Assembly: GCA_030428695.1 (NCBI GenBank)
Contig: JAUIEM010000435.1
Coordinates: forward strand, 1-7,704
DNA length: 7,704 nt
Reading direction: 5' to 3'
Origin: a bacterium
Lineage (GTDB): Bacteria > Planctomycetota > J058 > JAJDCP01
Under the pieces are notes generated by a model. That model made no database searches. It was not told the DNA's origin and saw nothing but the letters and a program-made list of their open reading frames with translations. Shown here one piece after another: positions 1-7,704 of the stretch (positions are counted from its first letter, which is position 1; the number at the start of each line of letters is the position of its first letter). The position numbers and the translations under genes were made by a program.

Positions 1-1
1 G

Positions 2-412
2 AGCCTGCGCATCTCCGCGGACAAGGTCGACATCGAGACCCGCATCCTGATGCCCCTCGCCTCGGACGACGACTACAAGGCCTACACGGCGAAGTTCAGC
101 TCGCGCGGCATCCTGCAGCGCAACAGCAGCGGGCTGTGGCGCGACATCTTCGAGGCCGTCGCCCGCAAGCACGACGTGCCGAGCCGGCGCATCCTCGTCT
201 TCACCCTGCTGCCCCGCACGGTCGACCAGTACCTCGCCTGGAAGGAGATCAAGGTCTGCCGGGCGATGGGCTTCGAGCCCGAAGAGGTCACCCAGGTCTT
301 CGCCCGCTTCGCCCGCAACGACGACGCGACCTGGAGCCTCGAGATCTCGCGCCTGATCCTGAAGGACGGCAACCGCCAGGTCACCGTCCCCGAGCACGTC
401 AACTACGAGTGA
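2..412 (+). CDS. Unrecognised protein, C-terminal part (5' end outside window)
   Basis: The frame is open from base 2 to the TGA at 410-412, giving 136 visible residues. The first in-frame ATG is at 50, but coding-like sequence (SLRISADKVDIETRIL) runs in frame to the window edge, so the true start probably lies upstream. I do not recognise the family. The visible part has an amphipathic strand-like start, a helical stretch around a W-R-D-I-F-E-A-V-A-R-K segment, a hydrophobic strand (RILVFTLLP), a second helical region rich in charged residues, and a short strand-rich end (VTVPEHVNYE). No signal peptide, membrane segment or catalytic motif is visible in this fragment. The next gene starts 22 nt downstream on the same strand, so co-transcription is likely. 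Codon use is strongly GC3-biased, like the rest of the window. I am sure it is coding and have no basis for a function. Confidence 0.75.
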   Translation, partial: SLRISADKVDIETRILMPLASDDDYKAYTAKFSSRGILQRNSSGLWRDIFEAVARKHDVPSRRILVFTLLPRTVDQYLAWKEIKVCRAMGFEPEEVTQVFARFARNDDATWSLEISRLILKDGNRQVTVPEHVNYE

Positions 413-434
413 GTCCGCAAACCCCCGGAGCCCC

Positions 435-1136
435 ATGGTCACCGTCAGCCGTCTCCTCTGCGTCCTCCTGCTCGCGCTGCCCGCCCTGGGCCAGCGCCTG
501 AGCTACCGGGACTACATGGACCTCGGCGACGTGATGATGCAGCGCGGCGAGTACCGCAAGGCCGAGGACAGCTACCGCAACGCGTGCATCCTGATGGGCG
601 AGCGCGAGGAGCCCCACGCCGAAGCCCGCTTCGCCCTGGTGCACGCGCTGTTCGCCCTCGGCTTCTACAACTACGCGGCGAACAACCTGCGCCTGGCGGT
701 CCTCGACTTCGACGATCCGAGCGAGCTCGAGGTCGAGCTCGAGAGCCTGTTCCCCGACAGCCGCGCCTTCGAGGACCGGCTGCGCTCGCTGGACAACTAC
801 CTCGAGTTCAACCGCAGCTACGACCGCGATGCACGCGCGATCAAGGCCTACGTGCTGTTCAAGCTCGGCCGCACCGGCGAGGCCCAGGAGCTGTTCGAGC
901 AGCTCGAGGCGCGCGACGCGGACGACGAGGTCGCGATGTTCTTCCTGCGCCGGCTCGCGCCGCCGGCGCTCGCCGACATCCCCGAGCTGCTGCCGGTCCT
1001 GCCCGAGAGCGACCTGCTCGGCCCGGCGCGCACCGCCCCGGTCCCGTCCGTCGGCGCGGCGCCCCGGGCGCATCTGCGCTTCGAGGCGATCCCGAGCTAC
1101 ACCCCGGAACGCAACTTCCACGCGCTGGTGCGCTGA
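435..1136 (+). CDS. Secreted protein with TPR-like helical repeats
   Basis: This is a 233-residue protein. Residues 1-19 look like a Sec signal peptide: a short N-region with Arg6, a hydrophobic core (LLCVLLLALPAL), and a likely signal peptidase I site after A-L-G (19/20). Cys9 sits inside the core without a proper lipobox, so I do not call a lipoprotein. The mature part starts with a TPR-like helix pair at about 26-55 (L-G-D-V-M-M-Q-R-G-E-Y-R-K-A-E-D-S-Y). A second degenerate pair follows at about 62-95 (A-L-F-A-L-G-F-Y-N-Y-A). Another lies near 134-160 (A-Y-V-L-F-K-L-G-R-T-G-E-A-Q-E-L-F). The last 60 or so residues are Pro/Ala-rich and probably extended. A GGAG at 427-430, four bases before the ATG, supports this start. 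TPRs are protein-binding scaffolds, so a periplasmic adaptor role is inferred. A natural candidate partner is the large membrane TPR protein encoded downstream at 2976-5145. The specific family is not recognised. Confidence 0.82.
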   Translation: MVTVSRLLCVLLLALPALGQRLSYRDYMDLGDVMMQRGEYRKAEDSYRNACILMGEREEPHAEARFALVHALFALGFYNYAANNLRLAVLDFDDPSELEVELESLFPDSRAFEDRLRSLDNYLEFNRSYDRDARAIKAYVLFKLGRTGEAQELFEQLEARDADDEVAMFFLRRLAPPALADIPELLPVLPESDLLGPARTAPVPSVGAAPRAHLRFEAIPSYTPERNFHALVR

Positions 1137-1152
1137 GCCTGCGGCTGCCCAC

Positions 1153-1158
1153 GAGGAG
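1153..1158 (+). promoter_or_regulatory. Ribosome binding site fixing the start at 1168
   Basis: The purine run GAGGAG lies nine bases before the ATG at 1168. The same frame is open far upstream, to an ATG at 829 inside the previous gene, so this site decides the start. The upstream stretch is an Arg/Ser-rich out-of-frame shadow of the TPR gene. Confidence 0.7.
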
Positions 1159-1167
1159 AGCGAGCAC

Positions 1168-1746
1168 ATGTGGATCGTGAAGAACCTGCTGCGCGGCACC
1201 CTGACCTTCCGCGGTCTCGGTGTGTCGATTCCGCCGAGCGGGGAGTACGACCTCGACAGCCTCGGGCGGCCGGTCGCCGAGGGCAGCAACCAGCTGGTCG
1301 TCGCCTTCGAGGAAGGCTACCTCCAGAACATCTACAAGGACCAGAGCGCCGAGCCACGGAAAACGGCGACCGCTCCGTCCGGGATTACGGCGAGCGAACT
1401 CGATGCCAGGCTGTTAGAGTACAAGACGGAGTTCTTCTCCGAATTCAAAGCGCTGCTCGGAAACATCGGCGCCAAAGACGATCTGACCCACCTGAAGGAA
1501 GGCATCGTCGGCGACGTCAAGGAGATGTTCGACAACCTGAAGGTCGCCAAGTTGCGCCTCGACGAGGAGAAACGCCGGATCGTCGGCGACGCCTCCCTGT
1601 CCCAGGCCGAGATCCGCGCGCGGATGGCCTTCCTCGAACAGCAGGAACGCGATCTACGGGCCAACTTCTCGAAGCTGGGGCACGAGACGTCGACCCAGAA
1701 CGGAGACGACATACTCGGCAAGGCCGATCTGCTGAGCAACATCTGA
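1168..1746 (+). CDS. Unrecognised protein: beta-rich N-terminal module plus coiled-coil-like C-terminal half
   Basis: This is a 192-residue protein with no signal peptide or membrane segment, so probably cytoplasmic. Residues 1-55 alternate hydrophobic and polar residues with turns (N-L-L-R-G-T-L-T-F, G-V-S-I-P-P-S-G-E-Y-D-L-D-S-L-G, S-N-Q-L-V-V-A-F-E-E-G-Y-L). I read this as a small beta module, loosely reminiscent of N-terminal modules in some phage-type hypothetical proteins; that resemblance is only an impression. Residues about 56-72 form a Pro/Thr/Ala linker. Residues about 74-171 are almost all helix-forming and heavily charged, with heptad-like hydrophobic spacing (F-F-S-E-F-K-A-L-L, M-F-D-N-L-K-V-A-K-L-R-L-D-E-E-K-R-R-I, R-A-R-M-A-F-L-E-Q-Q-E-R-D-L). 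That suggests a coiled coil and oligomerisation. Codons from about 1360 on use more A/T at third positions than neighbouring genes, including a TTA at 1414-1416. It sits directly before the actin-like gene, so a role as filament partner or adaptor is plausible but unproven. Confidence 0.8.
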   Translation: MWIVKNLLRGTLTFRGLGVSIPPSGEYDLDSLGRPVAEGSNQLVVAFEEGYLQNIYKDQSAEPRKTATAPSGITASELDARLLEYKTEFFSEFKALLGNIGAKDDLTHLKEGIVGDVKEMFDNLKVAKLRLDEEKRRIVGDASLSQAEIRARMAFLEQQERDLRANFSKLGHETSTQNGDDILGKADLLSNI

Positions 1747-1790
1747 CGGGTCCGGACGCCCGGACCTGGCGGCAGGAAGCCACGTCCGGG
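1747..1790 (+). promoter_or_regulatory. Overlapping GC-rich inverted repeats in the gap before the actin-like gene
   Basis: A stem of nine pairs (1747-1755 with 1760-1768, one G-T wobble, four-base loop ACGC) begins right after the TGA at 1744-1746. The 3' arm core (1759-1765) can instead pair perfectly with 1784-1790. Bases 1752-1758 can also pair with 1783-1789, so at least two mutually exclusive hairpins exist. The 8-base palindrome GTCCGGAC (1750-1757) lies inside. No T-run follows, so this is not a canonical intrinsic terminator. It could be an mRNA-processing or stabilising hairpin, an attenuator affecting the downstream ribosome site, or chance in GC-rich sequence. Confidence 0.4.
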
Positions 1791-1797
1791 ATGCGAT

Positions 1798-1803
1798 AGG
1801 AGA
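1798..1803 (+). promoter_or_regulatory. Ribosome binding site of the actin-like gene
   Basis: AGGAGA lies four bases before the ATG at 1808. It is the best Shine-Dalgarno match I noticed in the window. It sits just 3' of the inverted repeats, so structure there could affect its access. It supports the start that puts the phosphate-1 motif at residue 4. Confidence 0.7.
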
Positions 1804-1807
1804 CACG

Positions 1808-2956
1808 ATGGCCAAAGGCATCGATATCGGGACCAGTTTCCTGGTCGGAGCGGAGATCAAGGACGGCAGGGAGGTCTTCACCGTCGAGCGCGACGCCTTC
1901 TTCTCGATGCCGAAGGAAGACTTCGCCGAGGAGATGCTCGACAAGGCGCGGGCCAAGTACCTGACCCGCGGCAACGTGATCTACGTCGTCGGCGAGGACG
2001 CCCTGAAGTTCGCGATGCTGACCGGGCGCCAGAAGGACTACCGGCGGCCGATGGCCAAGGGCGTGCTCAACCCCGGCGAGGAAGAGGCGATCAGCATGCT
2101 CGAGCTGCTGATCCGCGGCATCGTCGGCAAGCCCTCCTACAAGGGCGAGGTGATCGCCGCGACCGTGCCGGCCGCGCCGCTCGGCGAGGACATGGACACG
2201 ACCTTCCACCGGGTGGTCGTCGAGCGCTGCCTGAAGAAGATGGGCTACGACGTCAAGATCCTCAACGAGGCCCTCGGCCTGATCTTCACCGAGAACCCGC
2301 AGGTCAAGAGCGCCAACGGCGAGATCGTGCCCTTCACGGGCGTCGGCGTGTCCTTCGGGGCCGGCATGACCAACCTGGTCGTCGCCTGGCGCGCCCAGAA
2401 GCTGTTCGAGATCTCGGTCAGCCGGGGTGGCGACTGGATCGACGAGCGGGTCGCCGCGATGCGCAACCAGCCGCAGAGCAAGGTGACCGCGATCAAGGAG
2501 AACCCGAAGAAGTTCCGGCTCGACCAGCCGAACCCGCGGAATCCGATCCACCTCGCCCTCGAGATCTACTACGAGGAGCTGATCCGCCACGCCCTCGAGC
2601 AGTTCGCGGAGTTCTTCCACACCAGCAACTCGGTGCTCGAGGACCCGCTCGACTTCGTGATCGCGGGGGGAACCGCCTCCGTTCCGGGCTTCCTCGACAA
2701 GTTCAAGGAAGTGCTCGAGACCATCGAGCTGCCCTTCCCGATCGGCGAGGTGCGGCTGGCGAAGGATCCGATGAAGGCGGTCGCGGCCGGCGCGCTGGTC
2801 GCGGCGATCAGCCACGAACGCAAGAAGTTCAAGTCCCAGGAAGGCCCCGCCGGCAACAACAACGCGCTCGGCAAGGTCGGCAAGCAGGTGCCCGGCGGGC
2901 CGGTCCCGCCCGCGATCGACGGCTCGCCGTCGGCGGTGCCGGTGCCGCGGGGCTAG
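1808..2956 (+). CDS. Actin-like ATPase (MreB/MamK/ParM superfamily), variant phosphate-2 loop
   Basis: This 382-residue protein has the actin/Hsp70 fold landmarks in order. Phosphate-1 is G-I-D-I-G-T-S at 4-10. A V-V-G-E-D-A segment is followed by R-R-P-M-A-K-G-V-L-N, as in MreB-type proteins (rPlkdGVi). The catalytic-type Glu is E154 (N-E-A-L-G-L), phosphate-2 lies around 180-190, S-R-G-G-D-W-I-D-E at 205-213 matches the MreB/MamK G-G-D-x-x-D-E, and the adenosine motif is I-A-G-G-T-A-S-V-P-G at 285-294. There is no signal peptide or membrane helix. In this family ATP drives filament assembly in the cytoplasm. The odd point is phosphate-2, which reads V-S-F-G-A-G-M-T-N: the usual metal-linked Asp aligns with Ser182 and a usual Thr with Met187. 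Residues 336-382 form a basic then Gly/Pro-rich, probably disordered tail. FtsA or PilM are less likely: no FtsA 1C-domain signature is obvious and no pilNOPQ genes are nearby. It is followed by the membrane TPR gene after 19 nt. I am sure of the fold and not of the subfamily. Confidence 0.88.
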   Translation: MAKGIDIGTSFLVGAEIKDGREVFTVERDAFFSMPKEDFAEEMLDKARAKYLTRGNVIYVVGEDALKFAMLTGRQKDYRRPMAKGVLNPGEEEAISMLELLIRGIVGKPSYKGEVIAATVPAAPLGEDMDTTFHRVVVERCLKKMGYDVKILNEALGLIFTENPQVKSANGEIVPFTGVGVSFGAGMTNLVVAWRAQKLFEISVSRGGDWIDERVAAMRNQPQSKVTAIKENPKKFRLDQPNPRNPIHLALEIYYEELIRHALEQFAEFFHTSNSVLEDPLDFVIAGGTASVPGFLDKFKEVLETIELPFPIGEVRLAKDPMKAVAAGALVAAISHERKKFKSQEGPAGNNNALGKVGKQVPGGPVPPAIDGSPSAVPVPRG

Positions 2957-2975
2957 TTTCCCAGCGAGGTAGAGC

Positions 2976-5145
2976 ATGGGCGAAGCACAGGAAGCCGGCA
3001 TCGAGATCATCATCGAGCCCGATGTCGTGCCGCTCGGCAAGGTCGACGCCCGCTTGTTCCCGGTCTACTTCGCCCGGCTCGCGGCCGAGCAGGCCGCCAA
3101 GCGCCAGGCCTCCCGGCCGGCGCCCGCGCCCGCTCCAGAGCCGGCGCCTCCGGTGGTCGAAGAGCCCGCTCCGGCCCTCGAGAAGGAGCCGGCGCTGGTC
3201 AGCGCCCTCGCGACCGAGGATGACTTCCTCAGCGGCCAGGACGTCGAGCTCGAGCTGACCCCCGAGGACGAGATCGTCTTCGAGGACACCGACGCCGCCC
3301 TGACCCCCGTCGACCCCGCCGAGACCCAGCGCGCGCCCCGCGTCGAGCCCGAGCCGACCGTGCTCGCCGCCGAGGCGCGGCAGTTCGGCGAGGACACCGC
3401 CGTGGTCAGCGCGGAGGCGGCCTGGGGCGGCAGCTCCGACGAGATCCCCGAGCTGTCGGTCAGCAAGAGCCTGCGCTCGGGCTTCTGGCAGCTCGCCCGC
3501 ATCACCGTGATCCTGCTCCTGCTCGGCGGGCTCGGCTATCTCGCCCTGGTGCGGCTCGCCGGCTACGGCGATGGGCCGGTGGCGGAGAAACCCGACGGTC
3601 CCGCCCAGCCCGCGCTCCCCGACGTCGACCCCGCGCCCGCGCCGACACCGGAGGCGCCCCCGAAGGGCCCGGAGTTCGCCGTCGCGGAGGCCAAGCTGCT
3701 GTGGGAGGATGAGGAAACGCCCGCGACGCAGCCGCCCGGCAGCGCGGCGACCGAGGCCCTCGAGCGCAAGCCCCTCGAGGCGGTCCCGGCGCCGGAGCCG
3801 ACGCTCGCCGACGCTGCGGCCCTCGCCCTGACGGAGGACGTCTCCGCGCCGGAGCCGGAGGCTGAGCCCGAGGTCAGCCGCGACGTGATCCAGGCGCTGC
3901 TCGACAAGGCGCGCACCGCCGAGATGGTCGGCGACTTCGACCGGGCGATCGAGCACTACCGCGAGGTGCTCGCGCTGAACCCGGGCGAGCCGGGCGTGCA
4001 CTTCAGCATCGGCGCGGCCTACCACGAGCTCGGCAACCTCGACCGGGCGCGGGAGAGCTACCTGCTCGCCCTCGAGCAGAACCCGCGCGACCCGCGCACC
4101 CTGAGCAACCTCGGCCTGATCGCCCTGGCCGGGGGCGACCTCGACAGCGCCGAGGAGCGCTTCTGGGACGCGCTGATGGTCGACCCTGCCTTCGCGCCGG
4201 CCCTGACCAACCTCGGCCTGGTGTTCGAGTCGCGGGACCAGCTCGGCGAGGCGATCAGCTACTACCGGCAGGCGCTCGACGCCGACCCGGGCCAGTTCGA
4301 CGCGCGCTTCAACCTCGCCGAGCTGCTCGCGAGCGGCGGCGGCACCGACGAGGCGATCCGGCACCTCGAGACCCTGACATCCTCACGGCGCGACCCGTAC
4401 CGGGCCTGGGCCTGGAAGCTGCTCGGCAAGATCCGCGCCCGGGACGGCGACCTCGAGGGGGCCATCGAGGCCTTCGAGGCCGCCCTCGCCATCGATCCGG
4501 ACTTCCTCGAGGTGCGCACAGACCTCGGCGTCGCCTACCTCGAGCAGGGGAATCCGAAGCGCGCCCGCGAGCAGTTCGACACCGTGCTCGCCCGGCGTCC
4601 CGATTCCGCCTACGCCTGGAACGCCCTCGGCGTCGCCCTGGTCGAGCTCGGCCGCTTGTGGACCGCCAAGGACGCCTACCTCAAGGCGATCGAGATCGAC
4701 CCGGGCTTCGCGAACGCCCACTTCAACTACGGCGTGCTGATGGAGGACTTCCACGAGATCTACGAAGCCCTGCGCGCCTACGACCGCACCCTGCGCGTCG
4801 ACAGCCGCCACTTCCCGGCCCTGATCAACCTCGGGGTGGTGCTGCGCCGCCAACGCCGAGACGACGGACGACAGCGCCCGCCGCGAGCGGCTCCTCAAGG
4901 AGTCGATCGACTACTTCGACCGCGCGATCGCGATCTCGCCGCTGGCGAGCGAGGCGACGATCAACAAGGGCCGCGCGCTGCTCCTGCTCGGCCAGCGCGA
5001 CGAGGCCCAGGCCCTGTGGCAGGCCTACATCGACGCCGCCCCGGAGTCGGTCGGCGCCGAGCAGGTGCGCGCGCACCTCGAAGGCGAGGCCTTCGACACC
5101 ACCTCGACGGGAGCGGTCGACCCGCAGTACAACTGGAACAAGTAG
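2976..5145 (+). CDS. Single-pass membrane protein with acidic cytoplasmic N-terminus and about 11 C-terminal TPRs; apparent +1 frameshift
   Basis: The start at 2976 has a GAGGT site at 2966-2970. Residues 1-45 are folded-looking (I-E-I-I-I-E-P-D-V-V-P-L-G-K). Residues about 46-165 are an acidic, Pro/Ala/Glu-rich linker. One membrane helix lies at about 174-192 (I-T-V-I-L-L-L-L-G-G-L-G-Y-L-A-L-V), preceded by K/R residues, so the N-terminus is predicted inside. A second Pro/Glu-rich linker runs to about 302. From residue 303, nine 34-residue TPRs follow one another, each with the G-x-x-x-x-A and terminal D-P or N-P pattern. In repeat ten the frame breaks: up to about 4847 the protein is in one frame, while the rest (A-N-A-E-T-T-D-D-S then R-E-R-L-L-K-E-S-I-D-Y-F-D-R-A-I-A-I-S-P and an eleventh TPR) is in the +1 frame, ending at TAG 5143-5145. 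The joined product would be about 722 residues. TPRs bind proteins, so I infer a membrane scaffold linking the actin-like protein to periplasmic partners. Confidence 0.8.
4845..4860 (+). other. Frameshift site inside the TPR gene
   Basis: Upstream, TPR sequence is read as V-V-L-R-R in the frame of the 2976 start. Downstream, TPR sequence continues only in the frame one base later. Removing one C from the CGCCGCC run at 4845-4851 gives ...L-R-A-N-A-E-T-T-D-D-S and restores a single frame through to the TAG at 5143. No start codon or ribosome site suits an independent downstream gene. A single-base insertion error in a GC-rich run is the simplest reading. A real mutation or frameshifting remains possible. 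Confidence 0.75.
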
Positions 5146-6780
<1,635 letters not shown>

Positions 6781-6796
6781 GCCGAGGAGACCAGGC

Positions 6797-7704
6797 ATGT
6801 CCGACGTGATGAAGATCCTCGTCGTCGACGACGAGGAGCCGCTGCGCGAGCTGCTGACCAGGAAGCTCGCCCGCCTCGGCCACGTCGTGCACAGCGCCGC
6901 GAGCGGCGAAGAGGCCCTCGAGCTGGTCAGCACCGTCGACGCCGAGATCTACCTCCTCGACATCAGCATGCCCGGCATGTCCGGCGTCGAGCTGCTGCGC
7001 GCGATGCGCGACAAGGGCCTGAGCGGCGAGGCGGTGATGCTGACCGGCCACGCGACCGTCCACACCGCCATCGAGGCGATGAAGCTCGGCGCCTACGACT
7101 ACCTCGAGAAGCCGATCAAGTTCCAGACCCTGCTGCGCCTGTTGCTCAAGGCCCACGAGCGCTACAAGCTCAGCCGCGAGAACACGCTGCTGAAGGACGC
7201 GATGCGGCGCAGCTCCCCCGACGCGACCATCATCGGCGAGAGCGCCCCGATCCGCCGGGTCAAAGACCTGATCTCCCGCGTCGCCCGCACCAACAGCTCG
7301 GTGCTGATCGAGGGCGGCAGCGGCACCGGCAAAGAGCTCGTCGCCCGCTCGATCCACGAGCAGTCCCCCCGGGGCGACCGCACCTTCGTCGCGATCAACT
7401 GCGGGGCCCTGAACGAGACCCTGCTCGAGAACGAGCTCTTCGGCCACATCAAGGGCGCCTTCACCGGCGCGATGCAGGAGCAGGAGGGCCTGTTCGCCGC
7501 GGCGGACAAGGGCACGCTGTTCATCGACGAGGTCTGTGAGATGGGCCTGTCGATCCAGAAGAAGTTCCTGCGCGTGCTCGAGAACGGCGAGTACATGCGC
7601 CTCGGCGAGGCCCGGGTGCGCAAGGTCGACGTGCGGATCCTGGCCGCGACCAACAAGGACTGCAAGGCCGAGGTCGAGGCCGGCCGCTTCCGCGAAGACC
7701 TGTA
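6797..7704 (+). CDS. Sigma-54-dependent response regulator, NtrC family (3' end outside window)
   Basis: There are 302 complete codons in the window. The start at 6797 is preceded by GAGGAGA at 6784-6790. The receiver domain (about 4-120) has the acidic pair D11-D12, phosphoacceptor D55 (L-L-D-I-S-M-P-G), T83 and K105, so it should be phosphorylated, presumably by the kinase just upstream. A short helical linker leads to the sigma-54 activator AAA+ domain from about 145 (I-I-G-E-S-A-P-I-R-R-V). It has Walker A G-G-S-G-T-G-K-E at 173-180, the sigma-54-contacting loop G-A-F-T-G-A at 220-225, and Walker B T-L-F-I-D-E at 240-245. It breaks off at R-F-R-E-D-L, so the rest of the ATPase and the expected Fis-type DNA-binding domain are not seen. 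Proteins of this class hydrolyse ATP to open promoters held by RNA polymerase with sigma-54. Walker A has Gly where Glu is usual (GESGTGKE), probably tolerated. Target promoters are not identifiable here. Confidence 0.94.
   Translation, partial: MSDVMKILVVDDEEPLRELLTRKLARLGHVVHSAASGEEALELVSTVDAEIYLLDISMPGMSGVELLRAMRDKGLSGEAVMLTGHATVHTAIEAMKLGAYDYLEKPIKFQTLLRLLLKAHERYKLSRENTLLKDAMRRSSPDATIIGESAPIRRVKDLISRVARTNSSVLIEGGSGTGKELVARSIHEQSPRGDRTFVAINCGALNETLLENELFGHIKGAFTGAMQEQEGLFAAADKGTLFIDEVCEMGLSIQKKFLRVLENGEYMRLGEARVRKVDVRILAATNKDCKAEVEAGRFREDL

Noticed and set aside
399..1289. 296-codon antisense open frame opposite the secreted TPR gene
   Set aside because: Repetitive Val/Glu/Ala/Leu composition. 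The + strand has a signal peptide, ribosome site and TPR pattern.
1747..1775. Intrinsic terminator after the coiled-coil gene
   Set aside because: The hairpin is good but is followed by TGGCGGCAGG rather than a T-run.
1767..1781. Sigma-54 promoter (GG-N10-GC) in the 61-nt gap
   Set aside because: TGGC is present, but no GC lies at the correct spacing (CC at the expected position). I found no convincing site in the other short gaps either.
1808..2956. PilM/FtsA identity for the actin-like protein
   Set aside because: The G-I-D-I-G-T-S start resembles PilM, but the V-G-E-D-A, R-P-x-x-x-G-V and G-G-D-x-x-D-E segments fit MreB/MamK better, and there are no pilNOPQ or fts neighbours.
1517..3040. 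507-codon antisense open frame opposite the actin-like gene
   Set aside because: It lies opposite a gene with clear actin-fold motifs and has shadow-like Asp/Leu/Val/Arg-rich composition.
2829..4364. 511-codon antisense open frame opposite the TPR gene
   Set aside because: Low-complexity composition and no recognisable motif; it mirrors the GC-rich TPR and linker codons.
1808..5145. Magnetosome-type locus (MamK actin plus MamA TPR)
   Set aside because: The pairing of an actin and a TPR protein is suggestive, but no mamB/M, mamE, mamI, mamQ or similar gene is visible. The TPR protein is also far larger than MamA, membrane-anchored and predicted to face the periplasm.

Overview
The window is very GC-rich, tightly packed and coded entirely on the + strand. 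It holds seven genes: the C-terminal end of an unrecognised protein, five complete genes, and the first 302 codons of a sigma-54 activator. Gaps between genes are 0 to 61 nt. No promoter or intrinsic terminator is visible, so the run looks like one operon or part of one. Paired NtrC-type histidine kinase and response regulator genes, abundant TPR proteins and strong GC bias at third codon positions suggest a Gram-negative soil or sediment lineage of the Myxococcota/Desulfobacterota kind. Planctomycetota-like groups cannot be excluded. The taxonomic guess is weak because the window has no marker gene.

Layout: (1) 2-412, C-terminus of an unrecognised protein. (2) 435-1136, a short secreted protein with TPR-like helices. 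(3) 1168-1746, an unrecognised protein with a small beta-rich N-terminal module and a long charged helical or coiled-coil C-terminal half. (4) 1747-1807, the longest gap, with overlapping GC-rich inverted repeats. (5) 1808-2956, an actin-fold ATPase of the MreB/MamK type with an altered phosphate-2 loop and a Pro/Gly-rich tail. (6) 2976-5145, a single-pass membrane protein with an acidic cytoplasmic N-terminus and about eleven predicted periplasmic TPRs; its reading frame is broken by +1 near 4845-4860. (7) 5146-6780, a membrane histidine kinase whose ATG directly follows the TPR gene's stop codon. (8) 6797-7704, a sigma-54-dependent response regulator cut by the window edge.

Inferred working model: the actin-like protein forms, or once formed, a cytoplasmic filament or switch. 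The coiled-coil protein could be its partner. The membrane TPR protein could link it to the periplasm, where the secreted TPR protein would act. The kinase/regulator pair would sense an envelope signal and control sigma-54 promoters, perhaps those of this operon. I do not recognise this gene set as a named system. The individual families are recognisable, but the combination, the phosphate-2 change and the two unrecognised proteins make it a fair candidate for an undescribed cytoskeletal or envelope module.
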